This document shows positions 12,100 through 23,745 of a DNA stretch of 64,000 nucleotides, piece by piece; positions within the stretch are counted from its first letter, which is position 1, and each line of letters begins with the position of its first letter. A program made the position numbers and the translations under genes. Origin of the DNA: Arctopsyche grandis. Taxonomy: Eukaryota; Arthropoda; Insecta; Trichoptera; Hydropsychidae. Under the pieces are notes generated by a model, which was not told the origin of the DNA, searched no databases, and saw only the letters and a list, made by a program, of their open reading frames with translations. The stretch spans positions 9,145,001 to 9,209,000 of the forward strand of contig NC_135366.1 of the NCBI RefSeq assembly GCF_051622035.1, read 5' to 3'.

Positions 12100-12440
12100 A
12101 TATAGCCCTCAGTCTAGGAGCTGAGATAGCTAAGAAGTGTAACGCGTAAAGCAGAGTAATCCATCAGAAGCAAACGGGCCGGTGATGCAAGGCACTTCTT
12201 GATGAGGTGATTACGCGTCCAGAGGCCGTGATTTATTAGGAGAAGTCAAACCTCTTCTGGTCGCTGACCTGCCGCTACCTAGATTGCTCTCGTAATGTCT
12301 TCATAAGCAGAAACAGCGTGGACGAGCGCCCGAAGCGGTCCAAACGCCAAACGCTCGCGGTTCATCTCATCCGACCCATTCGGGATCGAGTGGCTCGCCA
12401 CGATGCTTGACCCGGTCTTGGCGATTGCCGGAAGTGTACA
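12100..12440. other. GC-richer non-repeat island
   Basis: About 340 bases of distinctly higher GC, with no ORF of note and no match to the repeat families here. Abrupt AT-rich flanks suggest either an old insertion or a conserved host element. Function unknown. Confidence 0.35.
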
Positions 12441-12719
12441 CTCACAATTGAATTCAGCAAAATAAGCAATTGAAGCTCTCTCGCATTGAAATTTTCAATC
12501 GAGTCTTGAAAATTGGAAAGTGAAATCCAGCGCTTAATTGTTTATATAAACGATAAGCAAAATATAATATAATACACTGGAAGCTGAGTGTCGACAATTT
12601 AAGGTGACATTTTCAACATCACGTTGATTTATTTTAATTAAAATATTATCATTATGCAATTCAAAATTAAGAACAAAATTTTGTTTCACATGAACAACCA
12701 TTCCCTTAATATGAATTGA

Positions 12720-13220
12720 ACTAGTGTTGTACCCGATGAAATATTATCACATGGGTATTGGCATATTAAGTTATTAAATAATAAAAATAAAAAATTTAAA
12801 AAATGTGCCAGTTCTGTGTTCGATCCGCACGCGTTCGAATTTTTTTCAGATATTTAATTTAATTATAACCCTTTAAATATATTTAATTTAATATTTGTAC
12901 TTAATTGTTTAACATGAAAAAAATGGTAAAAACTACCTACCTAATTATGTACATATGAACAATATAAAACACCAATAGAAAAATTAATTGATTAAATAGA
13001 TTGCGGTAAATTCTCAGCCTAGAGGAAACGTTAGTGGCGATCAGTATATATAGAAGTTTTTTTCTTTTGTTATTGTATTCGAATCATATTCGTATATACG
13101 TTTTGGCAGTGGTTTGGCTGTGACGTACATATATAAATATGTCGAATCGAAACGACTATTATAGTATGGCGAGCGTTATCTCAGACAGACAGACAGACAG
13201 AATAGCGATATTATATATAT
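12720..13220 (+). repeat. interspersed repeat family B
   Basis: It begins ACTAGTGTTGTACCCGATGA and carries the block GATCAGTATATATAGAAGTT. Then come ATACGTTTTGGCAGTGGTTT and AATCGAAACGACTATTATAG, and it ends GCGTTATCTCAGACAGACAG followed by a TATATA-rich end. The copy at 44140-44592 keeps the same order. A third lies in reverse at 57931-58706. It is non-coding and about 500 bp long. Confidence 0.75.
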
Positions 13221-13329
13221 GATGTATAGTTGGCTAGGCGATTATCCATAATATTAGGTTAGCGATTTAATATCTATTTATACTAGAATAGCACGTACCG
13301 GCAACTGCATTTAACCAGCAGTACGAAAA

Positions 13330-13760
13330 GTATTATTTGGAACATTTTGTATGGACATATTCAAGTATAACTTGGCTACACGTAACAGAAAGTAACAGCA
13401 GTAGCCGAAAAAATCTATTCATACTACACAGCAGTACATGTTACCGTAACGTAACAAGCAAAACCACTAGGGAAATATGTGAACGTGACGTCATCGTGGC
13501 GAGTGCACGCGTACTAGCGAAGGTGCGCATGCGCATGTGTATATTTTATTACAATATTGTCTCAACGGTACGACGCAAGCAATATTGTGCCGTATCGTCA
13601 CGCTCTGTAATGTATATGTAAGCCAATTTTGCCTTGCGTTCGGCTAAAATGTGTCTGAACGTGCCGGAACCGTGAGATGCTAGATAGTATGAATAGAAAC
13701 TGTCGTTTACGTGAGCTACTGTGCTTTGCTGTAGCTGTGAACAGCTGGAAAGTATGTATA
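13330..13760. other. GC-richer non-repeat island
   Basis: It has mixed composition with CpG-rich patches near 13480-13600. The longest open frame is 94 codons and shows no domain. It is a candidate regulatory region only. Confidence 0.25.
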
Positions 13761-13779
13761 GACCTTAAATTTTAATTAT

Positions 13780-16160
13780 ATATGTAGATGTCTGATTTAT
13801 ATTTAATCTAATTAATATTATGTATATCATAAAATGGACCAAATATTTAAATTTAACATTTATCAATTTTAAAATATCGAAAAAAAAATAATACTGAGAA
13901 AAACAGCGTAATAATACTACATACATAGATACACATACATATGTACACGCTATATTTTAAAACGGTTAGTTTGTTCAACAGCGGATAAAAACGGAAAGTG
14001 TTACAACACGCAATTATTAACGTTAAATTGGTTTACCGAAATTATCTTCAGGGTTTATAAATTATATTTGTACACATTTTTATCCACATACACCGTATTA
14101 TATTATCCAATCTGTACATATACATAATTGAGAATCTGTCTAATAACAAAAACGTCAAATCGCAAATCAATTCAATTAATTAATCATTACTGCAAGATGC
14201 ATCGTGAGCGAAACAACAAAATTAATAGAAGGGTTACGCGGATTTCATCATAACTAATTCGAAGGTTCAACTCATTAGAGATTAGACTACCGTAACGTGA
14301 AAAAATAAAACACGTATATGATTGTCTTTTTTCCTCTGTCGTTGTTTGTTTCGTCCAATACTAATGTTAGTTCCAGAATGACGTGTGATAAATTCGCGCT
14401 CGTCAACCGATGCACACTGAAAACATGCTCGTATGCACCGCCGATATGCAATTATTATTTTTTGTGCCGTTCCGTACGCGTCAGTCATTACTAATGTTTT
14501 TTTCGGTTGTAATATTGCATGTGCTAGAAAAAGTGAGATTGCATCTAACATCCAATTATATTTTGCTGATTAAGAGACACATTTCAAACGGGAAGCGATA
14601 AATGCACGGATAGAAAACCAATATGTATTAAAATATTACTAAACAATTCACATTGCAAGTATGATGTGTATCGTATAGTATATGTACTATAAGAGTTTAA
14701 ATAGTTTTGCAATATGAATAAAACTAAAATTAAATCATAAAATTTATATGATTTAATATAATTTTTTTAGATAAATTAAATATAGAGACAAATTAAAAAC
14801 ATATAACTAAGAAATGTTTTTCTGTACATTTTTTTTAATATTTTCACCAATTTACATATATGGACATAAACAATAGCTTGAAAAATGCCGTACTTTTCAG
14901 TGGATTCGAATTAAAATGTAATGTAAGGATTTAGGCAGTGTCTGATTCTTTACTCAAATGCTGACCTTCAGTTGCTTAAAAGAAGTAATAAATTCACAAA
15001 AATATTTGAATACCGAAAATAAAAAAGCATCTACATATGTAAGTGCAATTTTTAAGATACATCGGATTTTGTCAATTGATTGTACAACAATTGTATGAGC
15101 AATACAAACTTGCTTTTGATATACAAAATTTAAAAAAAAAGATTCTATATGCCACCGACCACATTTTAAAACATTGTCAGTGGCATATAGAAGTATTTCT
15201 GGCATAAAACCGATTTGGATTTTTTATTTCCGGTATTCATTTGCCTTTTAAGAACTTCTACAAAGAAAATCAGTGCACGTGAAAATCAAGCGAGCACGAA
15301 ATTCAGTTGAAATCGGAAAATTGCGTTATTATTTGATTGTCTTTCCTTCAAAAGCGCTTAACATCCTAATCAACCTTCCTCATCTAATCCAATTTACCCC
15401 ATCCTAGCTTCCAATACTGAGTAGTCTTTGCCTGGTATGAATGTTTAATACAATATGCATGCTTACAAAAAATCTAGACATTGAAATATCTTAAAATAAA
15501 AATACAAACTGGTACGAGTCATTGATGTATCTAATAATTTTATTCCTATAGTGTACTGTAGTATTTAATAAAATGCAGAATGCATGCGTTTGTACAATTC
15601 CAAGTATTCAATGTCTAAATTGCCCAAACACCCCCAACTAAGTAAATGCATAAGCGAATGAGAAAATCAGTAAGTGCGTAAATAAATACATATATTTACC
15701 ATTCGACGAGCACAGAGATGAAAATTGCTCAAAAGTTCGTCACGCCATCCTATTTATGTACATATGTATGTATATTACATATATAACACAGGCTGTTTCA
15801 AAAGTGTCACGTGTGTGGTCCTCTCTGGTGTGGCGCATTATGCAAATCGTCCTCAAATGTTGAACCTCGTCATTAAAAAGGTTATTATCGTCATTATCGC
15901 ACAAATATGTGGCAAATCGTAATAAATACAAGACGTACAGCACACGAGAATTTAATTATTAGCTTTTTGTAAAAAAAGATAATGTTTTTTACTAATATAG
16001 TAATTTTGTAAACGAATTATTTTTATAAAGTGTTTCTTTGTGCACCCAGATTTGCTCGAGTATATTCCTATACTTACATACATACATATATTATAATACG
16101 ATATTAAGACCAAAGATCATATAACTAAGCAATGGGTCCTTGTTGAATAATGATTCGGTA
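13780..16160. other. AT-rich non-coding DNA
   Basis: I recognise no gene. The stretch holds AT-rich sequence, short microsatellites and one hairpin at 15143-15192. ORFs are below 90 codons and domain-free. Confidence 0.5.
15143..15192. other. 13-bp stem hairpin
   Basis: TTCTATATGCCAC (15143-15155) and GTGGCATATAGAA (15180-15192) are exact complements separated by 24 bases. There is no evidence of a processed small RNA; the stem is shorter than most microRNA precursors. Confidence 0.5.
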
Positions 16161-16166
16161 TATATG

Positions 16167-16461
16167 TCGGTGAAATTATATTTCAAGTGAACATGTATAT
16201 TTTCACTGATGTTTCAGCGAAATCATAACTAGTTACATTTTCAGGGTTGGTTTTATTCATTTAAGATTAGATTGTTAGATTGGTATTATTTAAGGGTTAG
16301 GATAGGTTAGGTTAAGTAAGGGTTGGACGTTGGACCTATTCATTTAAGATTGGGTTGTTAGGGTTAAATTTATTAAACGTTGTAAATTCATTGTTTGATA
16401 CATTATCACTGCTTGAATTGGTAAAAATATATTTTCACTTGAAATATGCTTTCACTGTAAC
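16167..16461. mobile_element. MITE family D (TTAGG-like core), copy 1
   Basis: Inverted ends of about 40 bp carry GTGAAA, ATTTCAAGTGAA and ATATTTTCACT, mirrored at the right end. The core contains GGGTTAGGATAGGTTAGG and GTTAAGTAAGGGTTGG, resembling the insect telomere unit TTAGG. Two further copies lie at 32933-33221 and 46532-46818 with the same order throughout. There is no ORF. The CAGTG ends are Tc1/mariner-like or hAT-like, and no clean target duplication is visible. Confidence 0.75.
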
Positions 16462-16532
16462 ATATATATGTACATATGTTCCAATATATGTATCGAGATA
16501 CATATTGTAATCGGTTGATATATGCACATATG

Positions 16533-16796
16533 CAGTGACGCCGAGAGGAATCTCGGGCTCTGAGCAAATTAATTCCGGGCCCTATGACAAACTTAAAAAA
16601 ATATGTTTTAGATATATTTTTAATATTGGAAAATTCTATCAGAACTATTAGAAAAATACCTACATACATATACGTTGGTTGCAAATTTTTTATAATAATT
16701 GAATAAGAAAGTATGATATAAGTACGATTTCCGACACGGGGTCCCTCGATTAGTCCGGGCCCTGGAACTTTATCCCCCCCCCTCTTGTCGGCCTTA
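16533..16796. mobile_element. hAT-type element, 264 bp
   Basis: An identical 8-bp target duplication, CACATATG, lies at 16525-16532 and 16797-16804. The ends are CAGTGACGCCGAGAGG and the complement of TAAGGCCGACAAGAGG, both fitting hAT ends. GGGCCC-containing blocks lie near both ends. No transposase is encoded. Confidence 0.75.
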
Positions 16797-16809
16797 CACA
16801 TATGTATGT

Positions 16810-18260
16810 ATGTATATATGTATAGACTGCATATGATAGGAATCTATGTATGTACTATGCTGAGATGGCGACATTTGAAAGTACGTATGCGGAAATCTTT
16901 ATTCTAATAATTAAATTTAACATCATAAACTGTTAATGAATCCCAAGTATGGAAATACAGGTGTTTTCAAACGCTTAAACTGTCAGTTATTTTCGGTCGT
17001 CACTCATTTTTTTTTATATTTTTTTCAAATGATTGTGCATTTTTAGGGGATTTTCACACAAGAGCCGAAGAACGTTTAACGAAACACCCATTAAAGTGAA
17101 ACACAAGTGTTGTTGTTCGGCCATCCCGTTGCGCATTAATTTGAAATATACATATATACGTACATATATAAAATTTATACGCCAACTAAATATTATAAAA
17201 TAAACATTTGCACATATACAAACGTATATATATATGTATATACTTTCGCAAATTAAATATAAAAATGTCAGATCAGTGCGCGAGTGTTTGTGTATGGAAT
17301 CAAGTGCATGTCAATGCCTAAAAAATCGATGCATTAATTATATTATTACTTTCAACTATTTCGCCTTAGCTCGCCTCGTATAAGTAGATACATACATAGA
17401 TGTCAATTATTTTAATTGAATATCGAAAATCGCGTTGAAAAATTGTGAAATCTATTTCATCGAATCGGTGAAAGGGGACGATAAAATTACGCATGGGTCA
17501 CACAGTGAATTTTAATTGAACGTATCAACAATTTATAAAGTGTTATTGATCGGAATTTAATATAAACGTTAAATAAAAACATGCAAACATAATTTAAAAC
17601 GTCTCGATCGATGCCTACAGATTTTTTCCGGGTCTTGTCGGTGTCTAAATTGACGAAGGTTTCGATACTGATCTGGCGTAGAGCCCACATACATACACAT
17701 TCGGAAGGTGCGATCTTTAACACTCTACATACATATGTTAAGTATTTTAAATTCCTCACAGAGTAAAAGCTAAAGGCCCAAATTATAACGTAGAAAATCA
17801 ACGGAAAAAAGATCAATTTAAAGAGTTTGATTTTTTTTTGGTAGAGTGATTATTTAAATTTAGTTTTTTTTAAATAAACTATAAAAATAATACAATGAAT
17901 TAAAAAAAACGTCAAAGCTTAAAAATACTACTACAATTTGATTGGAAGGTGTTAGGCAAAAAGTTTAAAGGAGGTAATTATAATTACCTAACTATGCAAT
18001 TATTATAAGCAAAAAATCCAATTAATAGATTTTTAAAATCTTTCAATTTTTCTTCATTCAAAAGGGACTTACTGAACTCGAAAAAATGAATCTGTTCATA
18101 GTTTAAGCTTTCTAATAATTTCAACAAAAATGGTTTTTTGAATAATATACTAGATATATAATATGTATTTATGTATTTATTTATTTACATAAATATAGAT
18201 GTTTGTTTGTTTGTCTACTATTCAAATCTACCGTTTTCAATTTAGAATTTGGTATGTACA
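16810..18260. other. AT-rich non-coding DNA
   Basis: No gene or defined repeat family is seen. It holds microsatellite runs near 16800 and 17220, and the remaining sequence is simple AT-rich DNA. Confidence 0.5.
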
Positions 18261-18282
18261 TAAACTACATATTTACATCAGT

Positions 18283-18450
18283 GGCGGCTCGTCCATATGG
18301 GCTGCGGGGTTGCAGCCTCCCAGTATAGTACAAAAATGCATGTAATTTTTGTCGTCCACATCGGCTGCGGGGCTGCAGACCTCCCAGTATAGTACACATG
18401 CATGCTATTTTTGTTTTCTTTTGATCACCGGTATGGTCAACGTGTCGTAA
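18283..18450. mobile_element. hAT-like fragment with internal duplication
   Basis: It starts CAGTGGCGGCTCGTCCATAT, a hAT-like end. A block with GGGCTGCGGGGTTGCAG and CCTCCCAGTATAGTAC occurs twice in direct orientation (about 18298-18331 and 18360-18395). The matching right end is not seen, so this is a partial or rearranged copy. Confidence 0.5.
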
Positions 18451-18537
18451 CAAATTAAAAAAATATATATCTCAGTGCTGGGCCCCCCGCGACCTGGGCC
18501 CCAGGGCTAGAGCCATGACATAAATATATGTATATAT

Positions 18538-18720
18538 CAGTGGCATGCGGTCAAATTCTCCCTGTTTTCGTCGCACAGCCTTACTTACGTGGGTTTGCTA
18601 GTAGGACACAAGAGGCTGCGGTATGGATGCTGCGGTTGCAGCATCCTCTTGTATCCTACTCGCACAAGTGTAAATAAAGCTGCACGATAGAAACAAAGAA
18701 ATTTCCACCGCACGCCACTG
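18538..18720. mobile_element. hAT-type MITE (CAGTGGCGTGCGG family), left of a pair
   Basis: The ends are CAGTGGCATGCGG and CCGCACGCCACTG. The 8-bp flanks are identical: GTATATAT at 18530-18537 and 18721-18728. The arms pair over about 50 bp with mismatches. It is 183 bp long and non-coding. Its right flanking repeat is also the left flank of the next MITE. Confidence 0.85.
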
Positions 18721-18728
18721 GTATATAT

Positions 18729-18879
18729 CAGTGGCGTGCGGAGAAATTCTCTCTCTTTTTGTCGTACAGCCTTATTTAATGTGCACGGGCAGGATAAAAG
18801 AGGAACAGCCTGTTCCTGCTCGCGCACATTAAGTAGGGCTGTACGACGAAAATAGAGAGAATTTTACCGCACGCCACTG
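18729..18879. mobile_element. hAT-type MITE (CAGTGGCGTGCGG family), right of a pair
   Basis: The ends CAGTGGCGTGCGG and CCGCACGCCACTG match exactly. The flanks are GTATATAT (18721-18728) and GAATATAT (18880-18887), 7/8 identical. The inverted arms extend about 55 bp on each side, so nearly the whole 151 bp can fold back. It lacks any ORF. Confidence 0.85.
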
Positions 18880-19029
18880 GAATATATATAAAATAAAGTA
18901 AAAAAGGATAGAACAGATGAAAATTTTTACGCTTTTAATTCCATATGCTATTAGAATGAAATGAAAATTCACTACCGTCAAAAGTTCACAAGATATTGAA
19001 AGTTATGAAGCGTCCTGTAACGTCCTGTT

Positions 19030-19420
19030 CCACGTTTAATTTTTTTTTTTAACTTCAGCCACGTCGGTCGAGATGACGAGGAGGTCTAGCAGTGGACGAC
19101 GATCCACAGAACAAAACTGAACGAAGGAACGTAAAAAGTTTGGTCTAGGATGGACGTGTAGGATGTGCACCGTCACCGCGCATAACGAGGTGTGCAGGTG
19201 AGCGCAGCGGCATTCCATCGCTACCGGCAGCGCCAATCACCGTTAACGGCGAAATTTCACATTAAAGCGACACTACCGCGAAATGTGCACATTTACCTAC
19301 CATTTCATCCACTTATCCCACCTTCTTCTCCTTCTCTGCTTCTCGTAAGTGTGTTCGTCTTCCGTGTCCGGTGTGAAAAGCGTACGTATAAATGCCTTTC
19401 CCCATTTCATTTAGCTTTAT
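19030..19420. other. GC-richer non-repeat island with a possible splice donor
   Basis: A GC-richer block with overlapping short frames on both strands. GTGCAGGTGAGCGC near 19191-19204 would be a good donor site on the plus strand. No protein domain is recognisable. It may be an untranslated exon or a regulatory element. Confidence 0.2.
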
Positions 19421-19567
19421 ACAAACACACATATGTACATATATCGGTCAACAAACTTTATTACTAACTTCTGGGATATACTGGGGTTTTCAAAAACGCA
19501 AATACTATTTATTGTTCACAACATATTCGGTGACTGATTGTGAGAAATGGTGTATTTTTCACCCTTC

Positions 19568-19785
19568 CATCGTCGTCATCGTTCACAGCCATTCGCCATC
19601 CATTGCAGGATGAAGGTTTTTCCACCAGCTTCCACTCGTCTCTGTTTTTTTAGAAAATCGCATCCATCTCATCCCACACATTTTTATAATTTCATCACCC
19701 GTCTTTTCACCCTTTTACATTCTCTCGGGTTCCATTTGAGCACTTCTTTCGACCATCTATCGTCCGTTCTTCTCGCCCTTTAACC
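19568..19785 (-). mobile_element. RTE-clade LINE, 3' end fragment
   Basis: Read on the minus strand it contains the conserved RTE 3' region: GGCGAATGGCTGTGAACGAT at the end, with the WMANG-like terminus. Upstream lies the segment for a GRR-W-type motif and a fragment close to the one at 57600-57840. Frames are broken. The low-coordinate edge reads CGTCGTCATCG, the remains of the triplet tail. Confidence 0.75.
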
Positions 19786-20100
19786 GAGATAAATCAAACG
19801 AGGTACCCAAAAATGTGCGTTTATAAGATATATATTTTGTCTAAAAAATGGTAATAGATATGACGAATACGTACATATGCACATATAAGCACATATATAC
19901 ATACATATATGTTTGTAAATAGTTGTGTAAAACGAAATCTTTATTCAATATTTAATAAATAGAACATCACATATGTCTTGTGATGTCATCTTGATGACCT
20001 TATCTATCCATTATTGTCGGATTTCAAGTTTTTCTTTCAATATTTACAAATACATATATATTTATTTTATTTTATTTTTTATATATAAAAAGGGACACGC

Positions 20101-20380
20101 TAGATGCACTTGAAATGTGGTATTGGAGACGGATGCTGTGGATCCCATGGACCGCAAGACGCACGAGACTTTCCACATCATGCAGGAAAAGGGTTCTTTC
20201 CTACTTTGACCATATTGCCAGGAAGAGGCGGAGAGTCTGGAGACGCTAGAAGGAAGGCAAGCGAGAAGACGGTTTCCCAAGAGATGGTTAGACCAAATCA
20301 AAGAACTGAAGGGATCGTCCTTTAACGCTGCCCTCAATTTGGCACAGAACCGGGAGGAATGGAAACGGATTGTTCGGTAA
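20101..20380 (+). pseudogene. LINE endonuclease/reverse-transcriptase C-terminal fragment
   Basis: The plus strand first gives LEMWYWRRMLWIPWTARRT, a block found near the C-terminus of insect endonuclease-reverse transcriptases. A SYFDHIARK-like block follows. After at least one frameshift and an in-frame stop, a second frame gives PKRWLDQIKELKG, ALNLAQNREEWKRIVR and a stop at 20378-20380. Only the last part of the protein survives. The clade is not certain, but it differs from the RTE, Jockey and CR1/L2-like copies in this window. Confidence 0.75.
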
Positions 20381-21375
20381 CGGATCAAAACAACGAATCG
20401 GAAACGGATCAAATTCTAGATGACATCAATAACCACGATGCTCAACGAGAAAGAAGATATATAGGAAATATAGAATACTATTATAATTTTATACAAACTC
20501 AAGCACAGTTTCATAAAACTAGCATAAAAATATTTATTAACCGGATACTAATTTACACATCAAACTTAATTTCAATGAAAATCACGTAAATAAATACAAA
20601 CCGTTATACCTACATATATGTATCTAGAAAAAGAAAGTGCAACTGTATCGTAATGAAAATGATAAACATATGTATGTAAATCCTTTATCTAATGTGTGGC
20701 GACAATGGCGCTAGTGATGTTCATGACATGGATATACTATTACATATAATATTTAATTTATTGACACAATTTGAGAGCACCTTACGCCTACTTAAATTAC
20801 AATGTTCCAGTATCAAACAAATGTATTTATGGGATAAGACGTTTAAGTATGCAAAAATATTCAAGATCAAGAAATTCCAACGGAAATTACGAGTATTTAT
20901 GGTATGATATTTCCGTTCAGATTTAAATAAAACCACAGTCAAATACGATAAATAAACACGGATTAATTTAAACTAAAATACGACTGCTATTGCAATAACC
21001 TACATATATATGTATATACCTGGAAATTCAATGTTTTCTTTGGACCGGCACCGCATATGTACATATATCTCAGCTTATTACATACAATATGAACTCGTAA
21101 AGCCGCATACGAAACGATCACTTGAAGATTGCATCGAGCGAATAGCTGTAATATAAAAAAAAAAACAAAAATCAATATTTTGCAAAAACAATGCTAGTGA
21201 TTTGAGCAAGTTGTTTGATATAATATTTGATAACTTCAAGTATTCGTAATTTACCAGACAAAACAATCAAAATAACCATTTATCACCAGGCTGAAATCTC
21301 AAAATTAGATTCAAATGAAATATTCAGAGTTTTTGTGCATTTTTCGTAATTCATTAAAAACCCATACGATACTTC

Positions 21376-22178
21376 ACATAAGCCAAGTTCAGATCTGAAA
21401 ATCCCCTCTGGAGAAAGTCTGAAATGGCAGTCAGTAATAAAATATTTAGGAGTAACGTTTGATAAAAGAATGAGATGGGCACCTCACATTGATGCAGCGA
21501 AATGCAAGGCGATGCGGGGTATATCCTCAATATATCCAATATTTAATCGCCATAGTTCTTTATCAACGCTAAATAAAATAAAATTATATCGCGCGCTCAT
21601 ATTACCATTATTAACCTATGCTTCACCTGTATGGAATAACGCCTCGAATACTAACCTTTCCAAGCTCCAAGTAATACAAAATAAATCCCTTAAAATAATT
21701 TATAATACACCCATATATACTAACCTGAAAAAACTGCATGCTATATATAATATTCCGTTTGTTACAGACATTACTATCAAACTAACCAGTAGATTCTATG
21801 AAAGAATCACTAATAACCATACTAACACACTTGTGAAGAGTCTCGGTGATTACAACAAAATGTCTATACCCTTCAGGTATAAACACAGATTACCTAAGCA
21901 CAATCTGCTTTAGGTCATCGACTTTAGATAGTCTTTAATTAATATTATATATTAGATGTATTATGAACATTTATAAGGATTGTAAATAGGTTTTTGAGCT
22001 CTTTTTCCTATTATGCTTGAGATTAACATTAGAATAATATAATACTGTGATTACTAACCAAATTAAATTAAAATTGTAAAATAGAAAATGATCAGTAGAT
22101 CAGTAGCTATTAAAATAGATATAAGATGTATTGTGAATATAATTTCGTAATAATAAAAAGCATTTAAAAATCAAAAAA
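21376..22178 (+). mobile_element. Jockey-type LINE, 5'-truncated, with target duplication
   Basis: This copy is bounded by an exact 12-bp target duplication, ATACGATACTTC, at 21364-21375 and 22179-22190. Its open frame runs to a stop at 21913. It covers the C-terminal part of a reverse transcriptase: SVIKYLGVTFDKRMRW, then LILPLLTYASPVW, then the post-domain region ending LPKHNLL. Everything upstream of that was lost by 5' truncation, so the catalytic FADD region is absent. A 3' UTR of about 265 bp and a short A-rich tail follow. Copies lie at 39144-40745 and 63520-64000. Confidence 0.88.
21391..21913 (+). pseudogene. reverse-transcriptase C-terminus of Jockey-type LINE
   Basis: A still-open but truncated coding segment of the element above. 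The first ATG at 21470 is internal to the original protein, and the homologous frame continues upstream to about 21391 (SSDLKIPSGESLKW). It lacks the RT palm motifs and cannot encode an active enzyme. Confidence 0.8.
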
Positions 22179-22199
22179 ATACGATACTTCCTATACTCA

Positions 22200-23200
22200 A
22201 AATTGCGAAGGTCAGAACATCGTTCGTGACGGATCATGTTCACCTCTAACGATACATGTAAACGCTTAAATATGAACCAAATGGGAATTTACAATAAGAA
22301 AAGCCTCATCGTGCGTTAGAAGACAATTTGATCTTATGTACATTCAAAGAGGGTTGCAATCTCGTATTGATCATTGCATACAGAAACATTTCGAACAGAA
22401 TCAATTGATTAATTTTATATTTATATGCGAATAATAATAAAAAAAAACCAGTGATGTCAGTTTCGCACGTAACACCTTGTGCTGTCATTGAAATAACAGA
22501 AACTGTAGAAACAGTTACGCTGCAGTCAAAATAATGATGTGTTGCGATAATAAACTTAATACACGCCTCGTAAAAACATCACAATATTAAACTAACGCGA
22601 ATGATTGATTCGATTCAACCTAAAGCTTTTACCGTGGCACTGTTTTATGGCGAATCCGGCACAGTGATAATATTGGAAAAAATTCAGACTGTCGACCTAT
22701 ACGCGTCTTTTTACATCTGAGGTTCGAAAACAGTGTTTTGTGAGTCCCATAAGTCCCATGTTTTGTGATCCTCTCGATCGGCCACTTGGTCAAGAATTCA
22801 CCGCGTCATCGTCTCGTCGAGCGGAACAGATCTCTGCCGAAACGACCAGATACGCCGACAATCATAATAAAAAAATAAAATGAAGTCCGTCAGAAAAACG
22901 GTACTCGAGTCCGACCCTGGACAGGCAGATCGACGGACGGACGGACGCATCCTGGCCAGAAACGAGGGATAACGAGCGAGTATCTATGAAATTAATAACA
23001 ACCCTCGTAAGCCTACAATCTAGTCGAAACGTATCTTTATTTATTCATCTTTTTTGCTAGAAAAGATGCTCCCACCTGCGAGCTTCTTGATGTTTTTTTT
23101 TCTTTTAAGAATTGATCTAATTGATTTTTAAAATCGTTATATGCAATTATAAAAAAAACTAATAGTATTTAAGAGAACCGAGATCTTAACAACACCAAGA
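22200..23200. other. non-repeat block with GC-richer centre
   Basis: No gene is recognised. The centre (about 22760-22990) is GC- and CpG-richer, with a GACGGACGGACG run near 22932. The rest is AT-rich. It may hold host regulatory DNA. Confidence 0.3.
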
Positions 23201-23205
23201 AAACC

Positions 23206-23328
23206 CAGCAGCATGGATTCGTGGGTAGCATATAATGCTTTCGAACAAAGTGGTCACGGGTTCAAGTCTCAATGGTTGCTGCTGGCCAGACCTTGGTTTT
23301 TTTTTAATATATATATATTTTTTTTAGA
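23206..23328 (+). mobile_element. tRNA-headed SINE, 5' part
   Basis: The head resembles a tRNA: an A-box-like region near GGGTAGCATATAATG and a B box GGGTTCAAGTC (23260-23270). The family block TTGCTGCTGGCCAGACC follows. It stops in a T/TA-rich run at the edge of the inverted copy at 23330-23745. Confidence 0.7.
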
Positions 23329-23329
23329 T

Positions 23330-23745
23330 ATATACCAGGAAGGCCTTACAGGTAGCCCCAATGCGCCTTCCTGGCCAATTACAAACATTGCAGCATTTTT
23401 TTTACTATACAAATCGCTGAATTACGAGACACTAAAAAAACACGCAAATTAACGAGACATTAATGAGTTGTACATAAATTTTATTGTATATCAATCAATC
23501 TCAAATAGTGGTGACATAGTAGGTAGGAAGGATATTTAGCCAATTTTACCGGGAACCGTTTCAACAATGAAATTGGCAAACTCTGATAGGAAACGATCGA
23601 CCTGGAGTCACAAATATCCAGGTCTGACCAGCAGCACTACAGATATACTCAAAAAAATTATTTTCACTCGAGGTCAGCTCATGGGATCGAACCGGGCGCC
23701 TCTCGACGCTAAGCAGAAGCTTAACGACCGAGCTATGCTGCTGGC
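23330..23745 (-). mobile_element. tRNA-headed SINE, near full length
   Basis: Read on the minus strand it starts GCCAGCAGCATAGCTCGG. The A box is TAGCTCGGTCGTTAAGC and the B box GGTTCGATCCC, both close to the tRNA consensus. A middle region carries GAAACGGTTCCCGGTAAAA. The 3' end holds a stem-loop (stem CCAGGAAGGC with GCCTTCCTGG) at 23331-23372. It is about 415 bp long and would be transcribed by RNA polymerase III if its promoter still works. A sister copy on the plus strand lies at 41242-41640. Confidence 0.82.

Noticed and set aside
16290..16330. Interstitial telomere array
   Set aside because: The TTAGG-like units are too few and degenerate, and they repeat in the same form in three MITE copies, so they belong to the MITE.
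23681..23745. Possible tRNA gene on the minus strand
   Set aside because: A and B boxes are good, but the sequence continues into the SINE body and tail and no full cloverleaf with acceptor stem is evident.
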